Source: Bryobacterales bacterium (lineage in GTDB: Bacteria; Acidobacteriota; Terriglobia; Bryobacterales; Bryobacteraceae). Taken from it: DNA of 64,000 nt. The DNA lies in contig JADLDI010000032.1 in the NCBI GenBank assembly GCA_020846745.1, positions 305,261-369,260 on the forward strand, given 5' to 3'. The notes beneath the pieces are model-generated. The model was not told the DNA's origin, did no database searches, and saw only the letters and a list, made by a program, of their open reading frames with translations. The translations under genes were made by a program, and so were the position numbers. Positions 29,062-38,308 of the stretch are shown here, in pieces. Within the stretch, counting starts at the first letter, position 1. Each line of letters begins with the position of its first letter.

Positions 29062-29073
29062 ATAACTCGTTAT
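29062..29073. promoter_or_regulatory. Inverted repeat ATAAC-TC-GTTAT
   Basis: A 12-base perfect dyad upstream of the respiratory-operon promoter; its centre lies about 37 bases upstream of the -35 hexamer. It is a candidate activator or second repressor site. The binding protein is unknown. Confidence 0.4.
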
Positions 29074-29082
29074 GTTTCAACA

Positions 29083-29097
29083 ATTTGTGAGACAAAT
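29083..29097. promoter_or_regulatory. Inverted repeat ATTTGT-GAG-ACAAAT
   Basis: A perfect 6-3-6 dyad 16 bases past the M28 peptidase stop and about 60 bases upstream of the respiratory-operon promoter. It has no T-run, so a terminator role is unlikely; a regulator site is the better guess. It does not match the FNR or CRP consensus. Confidence 0.4.
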
Positions 29098-29113
29098 GCG
29101 AGTCCGCCAGCCC

Positions 29114-30736
29114 TCAATCCGGATCCGGAATCGCTCGCTTGGCCGGCATTCGCGGACGGCTGTCCGCCTCAGCCAGACCCCAGCTCAACTGATGTACCAG
29201 CCGCGCGACACGCTCCAGTTTCGGATATTCAATCCGCTCCGGCCGGTCGAAAATCGTGTGATAGTCCGGGTGCAGCCCTGTATGGAAAAACAGCGACGGG
29301 ATCCCGCGATTGAGGAAGATCCAGTGGTCGCTGCGGCGCAGCAAGTTCGACTTGTTGTTGTCGTATCGCTGGCGCAGTGTGAGTCCCGTGAACTCGTTCG
29401 CTTTCACCGCGGCGTCCCGCATGTCCGCGGAGTACGAATAGCCGATGAGGTTCACCGCGTTGGCGTTCGATTCGGCGGTTTGGCGTTTGAGCCCGTTGAA
29501 ACGGGCGCCGCCGCCGAGCGGGACCTCTTCGCTGCGGCCGATCATGTCCATATTGATCACGGCCACCGTTTTGTCGAGCGGCCACCAGGGTGATTCTGTC
29601 CACGCGGCTGCGCCCAGCAGCGGACCGCAGCAACGTTCTTCCGCGTCCCACGACCCGAAGATCACCGTGCGCCGTGGGCGCCGGCCTTGCTGTGCGGCGA
29701 TGGCATAGGCTTCGGCGATCTCGAGCAGCGCTACTGTGCCGGAACCGTTGTCGTCGGCGCCATTGAAGCTCTGCTCGGCGGTGGCGCCGTTATGGTCGTA
29801 ATGCGCGGTGACGAGAACGGCTTCGTTCTTCAGTTGCGGATCGGAGCCTTCGATCAGTGCCACTACGTTGCGTCCGTCGATGACGGTGCGTTCGAGATCG
29901 GTTTGTATTTCGACCGTACGGTTGAGGTTGAGCGCCGCGGATGGCGATCGCTCGGCCTGTTTGGCGAGGTCTGCCAGTTTCCGGTCGCCTAATAAGGTCT
30001 GCGCCACTGCGGCGGACACTTCTATTACGGGAATGCGCAAGCGGTCGGCGAGTGGCGTCAGCGCATAGCGTTCCAGGTGAGGCGGCTTTTTGGGCCAATA
30101 GCCGCGCGCGGCCGGCGCAAACCGGCCTCCCGCGGGATTGACCAGGATTACCGCCGATGCGCCGTGATCCTGCGCGTTGAGCGCCTTGCGCATGGAGTCG
30201 CTGTGGATGGACGTGACCACGCCATCGAAGATGCTCTTGGCATCGTCCGCGCCCGGTTCGCCGGTAAGCACAAGTGCGACGTGGCCGGCGAGCACCGGCC
30301 CGGCGTAGTCGTTCCAATTGAGGTTGGGTGCGTGGATGCCGTAGCCGCGAAACACAACGCTACCCTTCGATGTTCCGCGGCCGCTGAAGAAGAGAGGGTA
30401 GAAGTCCTCAAGCAGTTTGGCCTCAGTCACCTGTTCGCCGCTCAGAAGCGCAAGCCGGTTCTTCGCAAGCAGCGACGACTTGGTCAGTCCGAACGTCTGG
30501 ATGAACTCGCCCTTGGGTCCCGCACCCTTCAGACCCAGCCGTTGAAAGCGGCTCTCCACCCATCGTGCGGAAAGGTTCGCCTCGGCCGTACCGGTGAGGC
30601 GGCCGCGCATGGCGTCGGAAGCGAGAAAGTATAAGTCGGCTTGGAGTTGGTCGCGATTGATGGTATCGTTCGCGGGAGCTTTCGACTGTCCGTAAGCCAA
30701 ACAAACGGCAATAAGGAAGGTGATGGTAGTGCGCAA
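29114..30736 (-). CDS. Secreted M28-family zinc aminopeptidase
   Basis: 540 residues from TTG 30736, preferred because GGAG lies 7 bases upstream and it begins a clean signal peptide (MRTTITFLIAVCLAYGQ); an ATG at 30787 would overlap the divergent gene. Zinc-site residues are in order: His in VTAHYDHNGA, bridging Asp in GADDNGSGT, catalytic Glu pair in WDAEERCC, Asp in NMDMIGR, His in LHPDYHTIF. A PA-type insert domain (residues about 120-250) precedes the catalytic domain, as in PA-M28 peptidases. It degrades peptides outside the cytoplasm. Confidence 0.88.
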   Translation of the reverse strand: MRTTITFLIAVCLAYGQSKAPANDTINRDQLQADLYFLASDAMRGRLTGTAEANLSARWVESRFQRLGLKGAGPKGEFIQTFGLTKSSLLAKNRLALLSGEQVTEAKLLEDFYPLFFSGRGTSKGSVVFRGYGIHAPNLNWNDYAGPVLAGHVALVLTGEPGADDAKSIFDGVVTSIHSDSMRKALNAQDHGASAVILVNPAGGRFAPAARGYWPKKPPHLERYALTPLADRLRIPVIEVSAAVAQTLLGDRKLADLAKQAERSPSAALNLNRTVEIQTDLERTVIDGRNVVALIEGSDPQLKNEAVLVTAHYDHNGATAEQSFNGADDNGSGTVALLEIAEAYAIAAQQGRRPRRTVIFGSWDAEERCCGPLLGAAAWTESPWWPLDKTVAVINMDMIGRSEEVPLGGGARFNGLKRQTAESNANAVNLIGYSYSADMRDAAVKANEFTGLTLRQRYDNNKSNLLRRSDHWIFLNRGIPSLFFHTGLHPDYHTIFDRPERIEYPKLERVARLVHQLSWGLAEADSRPRMPAKRAIPDPD

Positions 30737-30785
30737 AGGGCGTCTCCGAATCGAGATTGTAACAGGCGTAGAATAGTGGACAACC

Positions 30786-33053
30786 ATGCGAGTCTGGATC
30801 CTCCCGCTGCTGGGCGTGTCTCTTTTTGGACAAGGCGTCGACGAGAAGTTCTTCGAAGTTTCTGTCCTGCCGGTATTGCGCACCAAGTGTTTGGCCTGCC
30901 ATTCGGATGGGAAACTGACGTCGGGGCTGTCGCTGCAGAGCCGGGAAATGATCGTGAAAGGCGGGAACCGCGGAGCCGATCCGCAGGCGATCGTCAAAGC
31001 GATTAGGCACACGGGCGACGTCAAGATGCCCCCCGGCGGAAAACTGACAGACGAGCAGGCGGACGCCATTGAGAAGTGGGTGAATGCCGGCTTTCCGATG
31101 CCCGAACGCATGCTCAAGGCTAAGCGCAAAGGCGCGGACCACTGGGCGTTTCAGCCCGTCCGCCGTCCCGCTCAGCCTGCGGTTAAGCAGACCGATTGGC
31201 CCCGCAACGGTATTGACTATTTCATCGTCGCGAAGCTGGAACAAAAGGGGCTCAAGCCGTCGCCTGAAGCCGATAAGGCAAGCCTGCTGCGCCGCGTCAG
31301 TCTGGACCTCACCGGCCTGCCTCCGGCGAAGGAAGAGGTGGCCCGCTTCCTTGCCGACACCCGGTCCGACGCCTACGAACGCAAGGTCGAGGAACTGCTG
31401 GCCTCGCCCCACTACGGCGAACGTTGGGGCCGCCACTGGCTGGACCTTGCACGCTATGCCGACTCCGACGGCTATACCATCGACGCTCCTCGCGAAATTT
31501 GGAAGTACCGCGACTGGGTGATCAACGCCGTCAATGCCGATATGCCGTTCAAGCAGTTCGTGATCGAGCAGTTCGCCGGCGACCTCTTGCCGAACCCGAC
31601 CACGGACCAGTTGATAGCGACCGGATTCCATCGAAATACGCCTTCGAACTATGAAGGCGGCATCGACTTTGAACAGTACCGCGTAGAGGCGGTGGTCGAT
31701 CGTGTATCCACTACCGGAGCCGCATTCATGGGCCTGACGCTCGGCTGTGCTCGCTGTCACGACCACAAGTACGACCCGGTGAGCCAGCGCGAGTTCTATC
31801 AGATCTTCGCGTTCCTCAATAACGTCGACGAGATCGATAAGGAAGACGACCGCAAGTATTTCAACCGCCCCTTCCTGGAACTGCCGACGCCTGAAGAGAA
31901 GATTAAGTTGGGCGCGTGGAAGGCGCAGGTCCACGCGCTTGAGAAGGAACTGGAGGCGTACAAGGCCACCAATCCGGCCAAAGACGACCTGGGCCTGAAG
32001 GAGCGCGAAGCGAACCTGCGGGCGCTTGAAAATCGCAAGCCGAAGATCACTTCGACCATGATCATGCGCGAGCGGGACCGACCGCGCCAGGCTTACATTC
32101 ATCTTTCAGGCGACTTCACGCGCAAGGGCGCGAATGTCGAACCCGGCACGCCGGGAGTGCTGCCGCCGCTGAAGGCTCGCGGAGCCAAACCAGACCGGCT
32201 CGACTTTGCCGCGTGGCTGGTATCCGACGACAATCCGCTCACGCCACGCGTGACAGCAAATCGTGTCTGGCAGAAATACTTCGGCAAAGGCATTGTCGAT
32301 ACGGAGAACGATTTCGGCGCCACCGGCGACCGTCCCACTCATCCGGAACTGCTGGACTATCTGGCCACCGAGTTCATGGCCAGCGGATGGAAGCAAAAAG
32401 CGCTGCACCGCCTGATCGTGACGTCTGCCGCGTACCGGCAATCGTCGAACGCACGGGCGGACGCCGCCGCGGTGGACCCGGAGAATCGTCTGCTCGCCCG
32501 CCAGAACCGGCTGCGCCTGGATGCGGAGATTATTCGCGACTCGGCTTTGATCGCGAGCGGGCTGTTCGCGCCGAAAGTCGGCGGGCCGAGCGTCTATCCA
32601 CCGCAACCGGCGGGTGTCTATCAGGTGACCCAAGTCCGCCGCGAATGGAAAACCTCCACCGGCGCCGACCGTTTCCGCCGCGGCATGTACACGTTCTTTC
32701 AACGCTCGGCCCCGCACCCAAGCCTGATCGTGTTCGACGCGCCCGACGCATCCGTCACCTGCACGCGCCGCATTCGTTCGAACACGCCGCTGCAGGCGCT
32801 CACCATGCTCAACGACGAATCGACTACCGAGTTCGCCGAGGCGTTGGCGAAGCAGGTGGAGCGGCAGGCGCAGTCCGACGATGAGCGCCTGCGCGTCGCC
32901 TATGAACTGGCGCTCAACCGCGCGCCGCGCGCCGACGAAACCGACCGTCTCAAACGCTTCCTCAACGTCCAACGCGATTCGCGCAAAGGACACGAATGGG
33001 CCGCTGTGGCCCGTGTGTTAATTAACCTCGATGAGTTTCTGACCCGGCCATGA
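30786..33053 (+). CDS. DUF1549/DUF1553 cytochrome-c-like secreted protein
   Basis: 755 residues. Signal peptide MRVWILPLLGVSLFGQG, then a PSCyt1-type heme domain with CLACH near residue 36, then DUF1549 (YFIVAKLEQKGLKPSPEADK onward, with CARCHDHKYDP near 320) and DUF1553 in the C-terminal half (NPLTPRVTANRVWQKYFGKG). This family is abundant in Planctomycetes and Solibacter-like Acidobacteria and is usually paired with DUF1501, as here with a 4-base overlap. The biochemical role is not established; polysaccharide use is commonly proposed. Confidence 0.92.
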   Translation: MRVWILPLLGVSLFGQGVDEKFFEVSVLPVLRTKCLACHSDGKLTSGLSLQSREMIVKGGNRGADPQAIVKAIRHTGDVKMPPGGKLTDEQADAIEKWVNAGFPMPERMLKAKRKGADHWAFQPVRRPAQPAVKQTDWPRNGIDYFIVAKLEQKGLKPSPEADKASLLRRVSLDLTGLPPAKEEVARFLADTRSDAYERKVEELLASPHYGERWGRHWLDLARYADSDGYTIDAPREIWKYRDWVINAVNADMPFKQFVIEQFAGDLLPNPTTDQLIATGFHRNTPSNYEGGIDFEQYRVEAVVDRVSTTGAAFMGLTLGCARCHDHKYDPVSQREFYQIFAFLNNVDEIDKEDDRKYFNRPFLELPTPEEKIKLGAWKAQVHALEKELEAYKATNPAKDDLGLKEREANLRALENRKPKITSTMIMRERDRPRQAYIHLSGDFTRKGANVEPGTPGVLPPLKARGAKPDRLDFAAWLVSDDNPLTPRVTANRVWQKYFGKGIVDTENDFGATGDRPTHPELLDYLATEFMASGWKQKALHRLIVTSAAYRQSSNARADAAAVDPENRLLARQNRLRLDAEIIRDSALIASGLFAPKVGGPSVYPPQPAGVYQVTQVRREWKTSTGADRFRRGMYTFFQRSAPHPSLIVFDAPDASVTCTRRIRSNTPLQALTMLNDESTTEFAEALAKQVERQAQSDDERLRVAYELALNRAPRADETDRLKRFLNVQRDSRKGHEWAAVARVLINLDEFLTRP

Positions 33054-34465
33054 CACTCGAACAAAAGCTTCTGCTCACTCGTACCCGCAGGCATTTCTTC
33101 AAGGATTGCGGCGTTGGCGTCGGCAAAATGGCGCTGGCATCACTGCTGGCAAACCACCTTCCCGGCGCGTCCAAAGGCCTGCATCATCCGGCCAAGATCG
33201 ACCATGTCATTTACCTCTTCATGGCCGGAGCGCCGTCGCAGTTAGAGCTGTTCGACTACAAGCCGGAGCTGGTGAAGTACGACCAAAAGCCCACCCCGGA
33301 TTCGTTCCTGAACGGCAAGCGGTTCGCGTTCATGGACACGTTCACCAAGGAACGTCCCAAGCTTTTGGGGACGCGGCGCAAGTTCCAACAGCACGGGCAA
33401 TCGGGCCTATATTTTTCCGACTTGCTGCCACACGTCGGTAGTGTGGCCGACGAGCTTGCGGTGATTCACGGCCTCTCGACGGAGAACTTCAACCACGGTC
33501 CCGCAAAGTTTTTTGCGAATACGGGTTCCGTGCGGCCGGGCCGGCCGTCGATGGGATCGTGGGTCGCCTACGGCATTGGCAGCGATTCGAAGGATTTGCC
33601 CGGCTTCGTCGTGCTGCAGTCGGGTCCACGGGGACCCCGAGGCGGCGCCGCACTTTGGAGTTCCGGCTTCCTGCCGACGGCCTACCAGGGTGTGCCGTTC
33701 CGGTCGGCGGGAGATCCGATCCTGGACTTGTCGAATCCCGCCGGCGTCACGGCGGAGCAGCAGCAGCAAACGATTTCGGTGGTTAACGAGTTGAACGCCA
33801 TGCTGCTGAAGCAGACCGGTGACACGGAGATCCAGACGCGCATTTCGCAGTATGAGATGGCGTTCCGGATGCAAACCTCCGGTCCTGAGCTGATCGATTT
33901 CTCAAAGGAAACCAAAGCGACCCTGGACATGTATGGGGCGGAACCGGGTAAGGCGTCGTATGCGAACAACTGCCTGCTGGCCCGGCGCCTGGTGGAACGC
34001 GGTGTTCGCTTCGTGCAGCTCTATCACGCCGATTGGGACCATCACGCCGATCTCTCGAAGCCTCTCGATGAGGTTTGCCAGGAAGTGGACCGTCCGACGG
34101 CCGCATTAGTTAAAGATCTGAAGAGCCGGGGACTGCTCGACCGCACGCTGGTCATCTGGGGTGGCGAATTCGGACGCACCCCGATGGGCGAGGCCCGCGA
34201 AGAGGGCAAGGTGGGCCGCAACCACCACATCGATGCCTATTCCATCCTGATGGCCGGTGGCGGTATTAAGAAGGGTGTCGCCGTGGGCCAGACCGACGAA
34301 TTCGGTTTCTCACCGGTAGGGGATAAGCTCGACGTCCACGATGTGCAGGCGACCATCCTGCATCTGCTCGGCATCGATCACCTGAAGCTGACACACCGCT
34401 TCCAGGGAAGAGACTTCCGCCTGACCGATATAGGCGGCAAGGTAATTCAACCGCTGCTTGCGTAG
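33050..34465 (+). CDS. DUF1501 sulfatase-like secreted protein
   Basis: 471 residues. A Tat-type leader (RTRRHFFKDCGVGVGKMALA) starts near residue 12. The body belongs to the alkaline-phosphatase/sulfatase-like DUF1501 family: IDHVIYLFMAGAPSQLELFD near residue 52, GLLDRTLVIWGGEFGRTP near 360, and HHIDAYSILMAGGG. I see no Cys/Ser-x-Pro-x-Arg sulfatase modification motif. It is translationally coupled to the DUF1549 gene by a 4-base overlap, the standard arrangement. Confidence 0.92.
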   Translation: MTLEQKLLLTRTRRHFFKDCGVGVGKMALASLLANHLPGASKGLHHPAKIDHVIYLFMAGAPSQLELFDYKPELVKYDQKPTPDSFLNGKRFAFMDTFTKERPKLLGTRRKFQQHGQSGLYFSDLLPHVGSVADELAVIHGLSTENFNHGPAKFFANTGSVRPGRPSMGSWVAYGIGSDSKDLPGFVVLQSGPRGPRGGAALWSSGFLPTAYQGVPFRSAGDPILDLSNPAGVTAEQQQQTISVVNELNAMLLKQTGDTEIQTRISQYEMAFRMQTSGPELIDFSKETKATLDMYGAEPGKASYANNCLLARRLVERGVRFVQLYHADWDHHADLSKPLDEVCQEVDRPTAALVKDLKSRGLLDRTLVIWGGEFGRTPMGEAREEGKVGRNHHIDAYSILMAGGGIKKGVAVGQTDEFGFSPVGDKLDVHDVQATILHLLGIDHLKLTHRFQGRDFRLTDIGGKVIQPLLA

Positions 34466-34491
34466 CTCTTGCTCTTATAGCGGCGATTGAC

Positions 34492-34848
34492 TTAACCGGC
34501 GACCACAGCTTCCAGTTCGCTGCGAAGCACGTTTAGCTCGCCCTCGAGTTCGCTCAGCAGACTTTCCGCATCGTGCAGTTCCTGCTGCCGGCCCTGTGTT
34601 TCCAGGGCATAGGCGAGTTTGGCGCCGGCTTCGGCGCCCAGGGTGCCTAACGACCCTTTCAGCGTATGTGCCGTCCGCATCAGTTGATCGCAATTACGAG
34701 TCGAAACCGCTGTACGGATGTCTTCGAGAAGCGGCCCGTACTCGCACAAATATATGCCTGCGATTTCCCTCAACAACTCCTCATCCCCCCCGATTCGCTC
34801 GAGGGCGAGATGACGATTAAAACTGAGGAGTTGCTTCCCGATATCCAT
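34492..34848 (-). CDS. Hpt-domain phosphotransfer protein
   Basis: 118 residues, a single four-helix Hpt domain. The phosphorylatable His is in AHTLKGSLGTLGA near residue 60, the canonical Hpt signature. Such proteins relay phosphate between hybrid kinases and response regulators, but none is encoded nearby. Convergent with the DUF1501 gene, 26 bases away. Confidence 0.88.
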   Translation of the reverse strand: MDIGKQLLSFNRHLALERIGGDEELLREIAGIYLCEYGPLLEDIRTAVSTRNCDQLMRTAHTLKGSLGTLGAEAGAKLAYALETQGRQQELHDAESLLSELEGELNVLRSELEAVVAG

Positions 34849-34977
34849 GGCTTTTCAATCCACCCTTAATATCGGCAATTCGCCCCACTCGCAGTAGAGT
34901 TTATTAATTGCGAGGCGATCGCCTTTCATCCTAAGGCCTTCGGCCATCATACTAACAGAAAAGCAGGAGTAGACAGC

Positions 34978-35655
34978 TTGCTCGAACCCCAACGCCGGAC
35001 GTTTCAAACAGAACTCGAATGCCGATACCTTATTGCGGAGCCAGACGATATGCCCGGCACCCCCATACTGACCGTCGCCCTGCACGGTTACGGCATGAAA
35101 GCCACAACCATGCTCGATCTCGTACGTCCCGCCTTCGGCTCGTTCGGCGTGGTGGCCAGCATCGAGGCGCCGTACCAGTTCTATATGGGAACTCCAGGAG
35201 AGAGCCAGATCGGCTACAACTGGGGAACCGCGGCGCACTGGGAGGCGAACGTCAGGCTACACCACGAGATGGTACGCCGCGTAATCGACGAATGCCGGCA
35301 GACCTACGGTATCCCCGCTACGCGCACGGTCCTGGTGGGGTTCTCGCAACCGGTCAGCGTCAACTACCGCCTTGTGGCCACCTACCCCGAGGTTGCCGCG
35401 GGTGTGGTGGGCGTCTGCGGCGGAGTTCCGCGCGACTGGGAAGACCCGAAGTACAGCCAGGTGAGCGCCGCACTGCTGCACATCGCCCGCGATCAGGACG
35501 AGTTCTATCCGGCAGAAACGGCCCGCGGGTTTGAGCGGCGCCTCCGGTTCCGCTCGGCTGACGTCGAGTTGCACATGCTTCCGGGCGGTCACCGGTACCC
35601 GTCCAAGGCCTCGCCGCTGATTGCCCAGTGGCTTGAGCGCACTATTCTGCGCTAA
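34978..35655 (+). CDS. Carboxylesterase/phospholipase-like alpha/beta hydrolase
   Basis: 225 residues from TTG 34978, supported by AGGAG 8 bases upstream. The nucleophile elbow reads VLVGFSQPVS (family usual is GFSQGG, so the two Gly are replaced by Pro-Val). The acid is probably Asp in ARDQDEFYP and the base His in GGHRYP. Substrate unknown. Convergent 14-base overlap with the following SDR gene. Confidence 0.83.
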   Translation: MLEPQRRTFQTELECRYLIAEPDDMPGTPILTVALHGYGMKATTMLDLVRPAFGSFGVVASIEAPYQFYMGTPGESQIGYNWGTAAHWEANVRLHHEMVRRVIDECRQTYGIPATRTVLVGFSQPVSVNYRLVATYPEVAAGVVGVCGGVPRDWEDPKYSQVSAALLHIARDQDEFYPAETARGFERRLRFRSADVELHMLPGGHRYPSKASPLIAQWLERTILR

Positions 35656-36451
35656 GGCAGGATTCTTCTTCCGCAATCGCCGCCGGTACGCCTTGCCGAT
35701 ACGAGGGGTACCGCAGAGATACCCGGAGCGCCTGGCGCACGGCAGACCCGTCAACCCGCCGATTCGCCGACCGGGTGTCCGACGTGGGGAGTATGCCCGA
35801 CGGCGCGGGCGGGTCGACACCAACGAGCGCGGCGCAGAACTCGGTGATTTCCCACGACGTGCAGGGGTGCTCGTCCGCCACCGGAAACGCCCCCGTCAGG
35901 TCCTGTTCCAAGGCCGCCACGCACAGGGCTGACAAGTCGTCCACGTGGATGCGCGAAATGTAGTTCGAGCCGTCGCCCCACACCTTATGCGACCCGTTCC
36001 GGAGCGAGACATGCACCCCGCGGCGCGGTCCATAGATCGCTGCCGGGCGCAGGATCAGAACATTTGAGCAAAGCCCAGCCACCGCCAGTTCCTCATCCAC
36101 ACGTAGCAATTCACGGGGTGTCCGGGGCGCGGCCGGAGTCCATTCGTCCACGAAATGATGTTCCCCGTAAACACCTGTCGTCGAAAGGTAAACAATCCTT
36201 CTGGCTTTGCGCAGAACCGGCGCCAGCAGCGGCGTGGGCCCCTCGTGGCTGTGGCCATTTTTGAGCACTGGAATCGAGTGCAGGATGCGAACCCCCTCGG
36301 GCACGCGTTCGGCAAGCCGTTCAACGCTTTCTGCGTCCGTCACACTTAGGGAGGTCCGATGAGTAGCGATGACCGGATGTCCCGCCGACCCAAGAAGTCT
36401 GGCGACGCGGCCACCCGTATATCCCGCGCCAAGTATTAGAAAAGTCTGCAA
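35642..36451 (-). CDS. NAD-dependent epimerase/dehydratase-like SDR
   Basis: 269 residues. The N-terminus FLILGAGYTGGRVARLL carries the extended-SDR GxGxxG. A catalytic Tyr could be the one in STTGVYGEHH near residue 95, and the substrate side includes RPAAIYGPRRGVH. It resembles the YeeZ-type SDR group more than sugar-nucleotide epimerases, so the substrate is open. Single gene, convergent with the esterase. Confidence 0.8.
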   Translation of the reverse strand: MQTFLILGAGYTGGRVARLLGSAGHPVIATHRTSLSVTDAESVERLAERVPEGVRILHSIPVLKNGHSHEGPTPLLAPVLRKARRIVYLSTTGVYGEHHFVDEWTPAAPRTPRELLRVDEELAVAGLCSNVLILRPAAIYGPRRGVHVSLRNGSHKVWGDGSNYISRIHVDDLSALCVAALEQDLTGAFPVADEHPCTSWEITEFCAALVGVDPPAPSGILPTSDTRSANRRVDGSAVRQALRVSLRYPSYRQGVPAAIAEEESCLSAE

Positions 36452-36575
36452 ATGCCGGCGACACCCTTCTTCTGATTACTAGCATGCACGCGGGTAGTGC
36501 AAATGAGCGCCGATGGTGCGCGCGTTTCCGGGAGATTCTTTCTGCCGGAAACGCACAACACAAGAGGGGAAGACA

Positions 36576-36866
36576 ATGGAACTCTCGAAGGGTGGCATCG
36601 AGCAGGTGCGAGGGATCATGCGGGACGGGCGGGCCGACGAAGAGATTCACTACTACTTTCGGGAAGCAGTCAATACCGTGCGTGCCTTGCTGTGGGGAAT
36701 ACCGCCCGAGGGCCCGAGCGAACGCATTCGAGCCGTACTGCGGTCCACCGGGTGCCGTGAAGAGTTGGAGCAACGGCTACAGGCGGAGTCGTGGGTGCCT
36801 CTCAGCGTAATAGCAGTCACGAGCGGCGAAGTAGCGCTCAAGGCGCCCAACCCGAAACTCAGCTAA
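36576..36866 (+). CDS. Small hypothetical protein
   Basis: 96 residues from ATG 36576, with a strong AGAGGGGA ribosome site 5 bases upstream; earlier starts would miss it. The sequence is charged and helical (MELSKGGIEQVRGIMRDGRA), with no membrane segment and no known motif. It ends 20 bases before the propeller gene and may share its transcript. Not recognised. Confidence 0.68.
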   Translation: MELSKGGIEQVRGIMRDGRADEEIHYYFREAVNTVRALLWGIPPEGPSERIRAVLRSTGCREELEQRLQAESWVPLSVIAVTSGEVALKAPNPKLS

Positions 36867-36886
36867 TCCCTGATACACTCTGGCCA

Positions 36887-38308
36887 ATGAAGGGCCGGCT
36901 CCTGATTCTGTTCGCCACAACTGTATGTCTGGCCGACTGGCGCGGCTTTCGCGGCGACAATGGCGCGGGCGTTGCTTCAGTCACCGGACTGCCGGTCGAG
37001 TTCGGACCGAAGAAGAGCGTGCTGTGGCGCACACCGGTTGAGCGCGGCACTTCGTCGCCCATCCTGGTCGGCAACCGTATCTATCTGACCGGCAGCAAAG
37101 CCGACGACCTCGTCACCTATGCCTTAGACAGAGCAACCGGCAAGGTGGTCTGGCAGCAATCCGTTAAGCGCCCGCGTGCCGAAGCGCTGCACAAGCTAAA
37201 CGCACCCGCTTCGGCCACGCCGGCGACCGACGGCCAAAACGTCTATGTCTTCTTCGGCGACTTCGGACTCATCTCGTATTCTGCTGAGGGTAAAGAACGG
37301 TGGCGCCTTCCGCTCGGCCCTTTCTCCAACCTCCACGGCATGGCCGCCTCGCCGGTAGCGGCCGGCGACCGGGTAATTCTCGCTTGCGACCAGGACACGG
37401 AGAGTTTTCTGCTCGCGGTCAACAAAGAGACCGGCAAAGAGATCTGGCGGACGAAGCGCGAAGCGGTGGTGCATGGGTTCGCGACTCCGACATTGTTTTG
37501 GCCGGAGAACGGGCCGGAACAGATCGTCGTGCCGGGTTCGTACATGCTGGCCTCCTACTCTGTGGCGAAGGGCGAGGAACTGTGGACCGTTCGCGGCCTT
37601 TCGTGGCAGATAAAGACCACCGCGATCGCCGACAACGGTGTGCTCTACGCGACCGGTTGGGCCCCCGGCGCCGATGCCGGCGAGAGTCAACCACTACCGC
37701 CCTACGATCAGGTGCTGGCGGAGATCGACGCCAACAACGACGGGAAAGTCGCGCCCGAAGAAATCAACCCCACACGATTCAAGCACGGCGGCAGTTGGCG
37801 GGCGATCGACCTGAACAACGACGGCGTGCTCGATTCACGCGAGTGGACGTTCTATCGGGCCCGCCGGTCCGCCCGGAACGTTACGCTGGCCGTGCGGCCC
37901 CCGGCCAACGCTCGCGGCGACATCACCGATGCGGCCGTGCTCTGGCGCAACGAGCGGTTCGTGCCACAGGTGTCGTCGCCGCTTCTGTACGCGGGCGTGC
38001 TGTGGACCATCAAGGACGGTGGCATCCTCACCTCCATTGACGCGACGACCGGCAAGACGCTAAAGACCGCCCGCATCCCAAACGCGATGGATGCCTATTA
38101 CTCGTCGCCCGTCGCGGGCGACGGCAAGCTGTACGTCGCGAGCGAAGCCGGCAAGCTGAGCGTGATCAAGCCCGGCCAGGACTGGGAAGTGCTCACCGTC
38201 AACGATCTGGAAGAGAATATCTACGCAACTCCGGCGCTCGAGAATGGCCGGCTGTACGTTCGAACCGCCGCCGCGCTCTACTGTTTTGGCGCGGGCGATT
38301 CCAAGTAG
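36887..38308 (+). CDS. Secreted PQQ-like beta-propeller protein with EF-hand pair
   Basis: 473 residues from ATG 36887, which begins a signal peptide (MKGRLLILFATTVCLADW). Propeller blades carry the PQQ-like turn YALDRATGKVVWQQ, AVNKETGKEIWRT and SIDATTGKTLKTA. Between blades, around residues 275-325, sit two calcium-binding EF-hand loops, DANNDGKVAPEEI and DLNNDGVLDSREW. Such fusions are common in Planctomycetes and Acidobacteria. No alcohol-dehydrogenase active site is apparent. Its 3' end overlaps the convergent heme protein gene by 31 bases. Confidence 0.87.
   Translation: MKGRLLILFATTVCLADWRGFRGDNGAGVASVTGLPVEFGPKKSVLWRTPVERGTSSPILVGNRIYLTGSKADDLVTYALDRATGKVVWQQSVKRPRAEALHKLNAPASATPATDGQNVYVFFGDFGLISYSAEGKERWRLPLGPFSNLHGMAASPVAAGDRVILACDQDTESFLLAVNKETGKEIWRTKREAVVHGFATPTLFWPENGPEQIVVPGSYMLASYSVAKGEELWTVRGLSWQIKTTAIADNGVLYATGWAPGADAGESQPLPPYDQVLAEIDANNDGKVAPEEINPTRFKHGGSWRAIDLNNDGVLDSREWTFYRARRSARNVTLAVRPPANARGDITDAAVLWRNERFVPQVSSPLLYAGVLWTIKDGGILTSIDATTGKTLKTARIPNAMDAYYSSPVAGDGKLYVASEAGKLSVIKPGQDWEVLTVNDLEENIYATPALENGRLYVRTAAALYCFGAGDSK

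Noticed and set aside
29083..29097. Terminator for the M28 gene
   Set aside because: The dyad has a 6-base stem, AT-rich, with no T-run on the minus strand.
30423..32102. 559-residue minus-strand open frame opposite the DUF1549 gene
   Set aside because: Shadow of the DUF1549 coding frame; no motif, and it would overlap the M28 peptidase as well.
34855..35238. Minus-strand 127-residue frame between the Hpt and esterase genes
   Set aside because: Mostly opposite the esterase coding sequence, without a motif or ribosome site.
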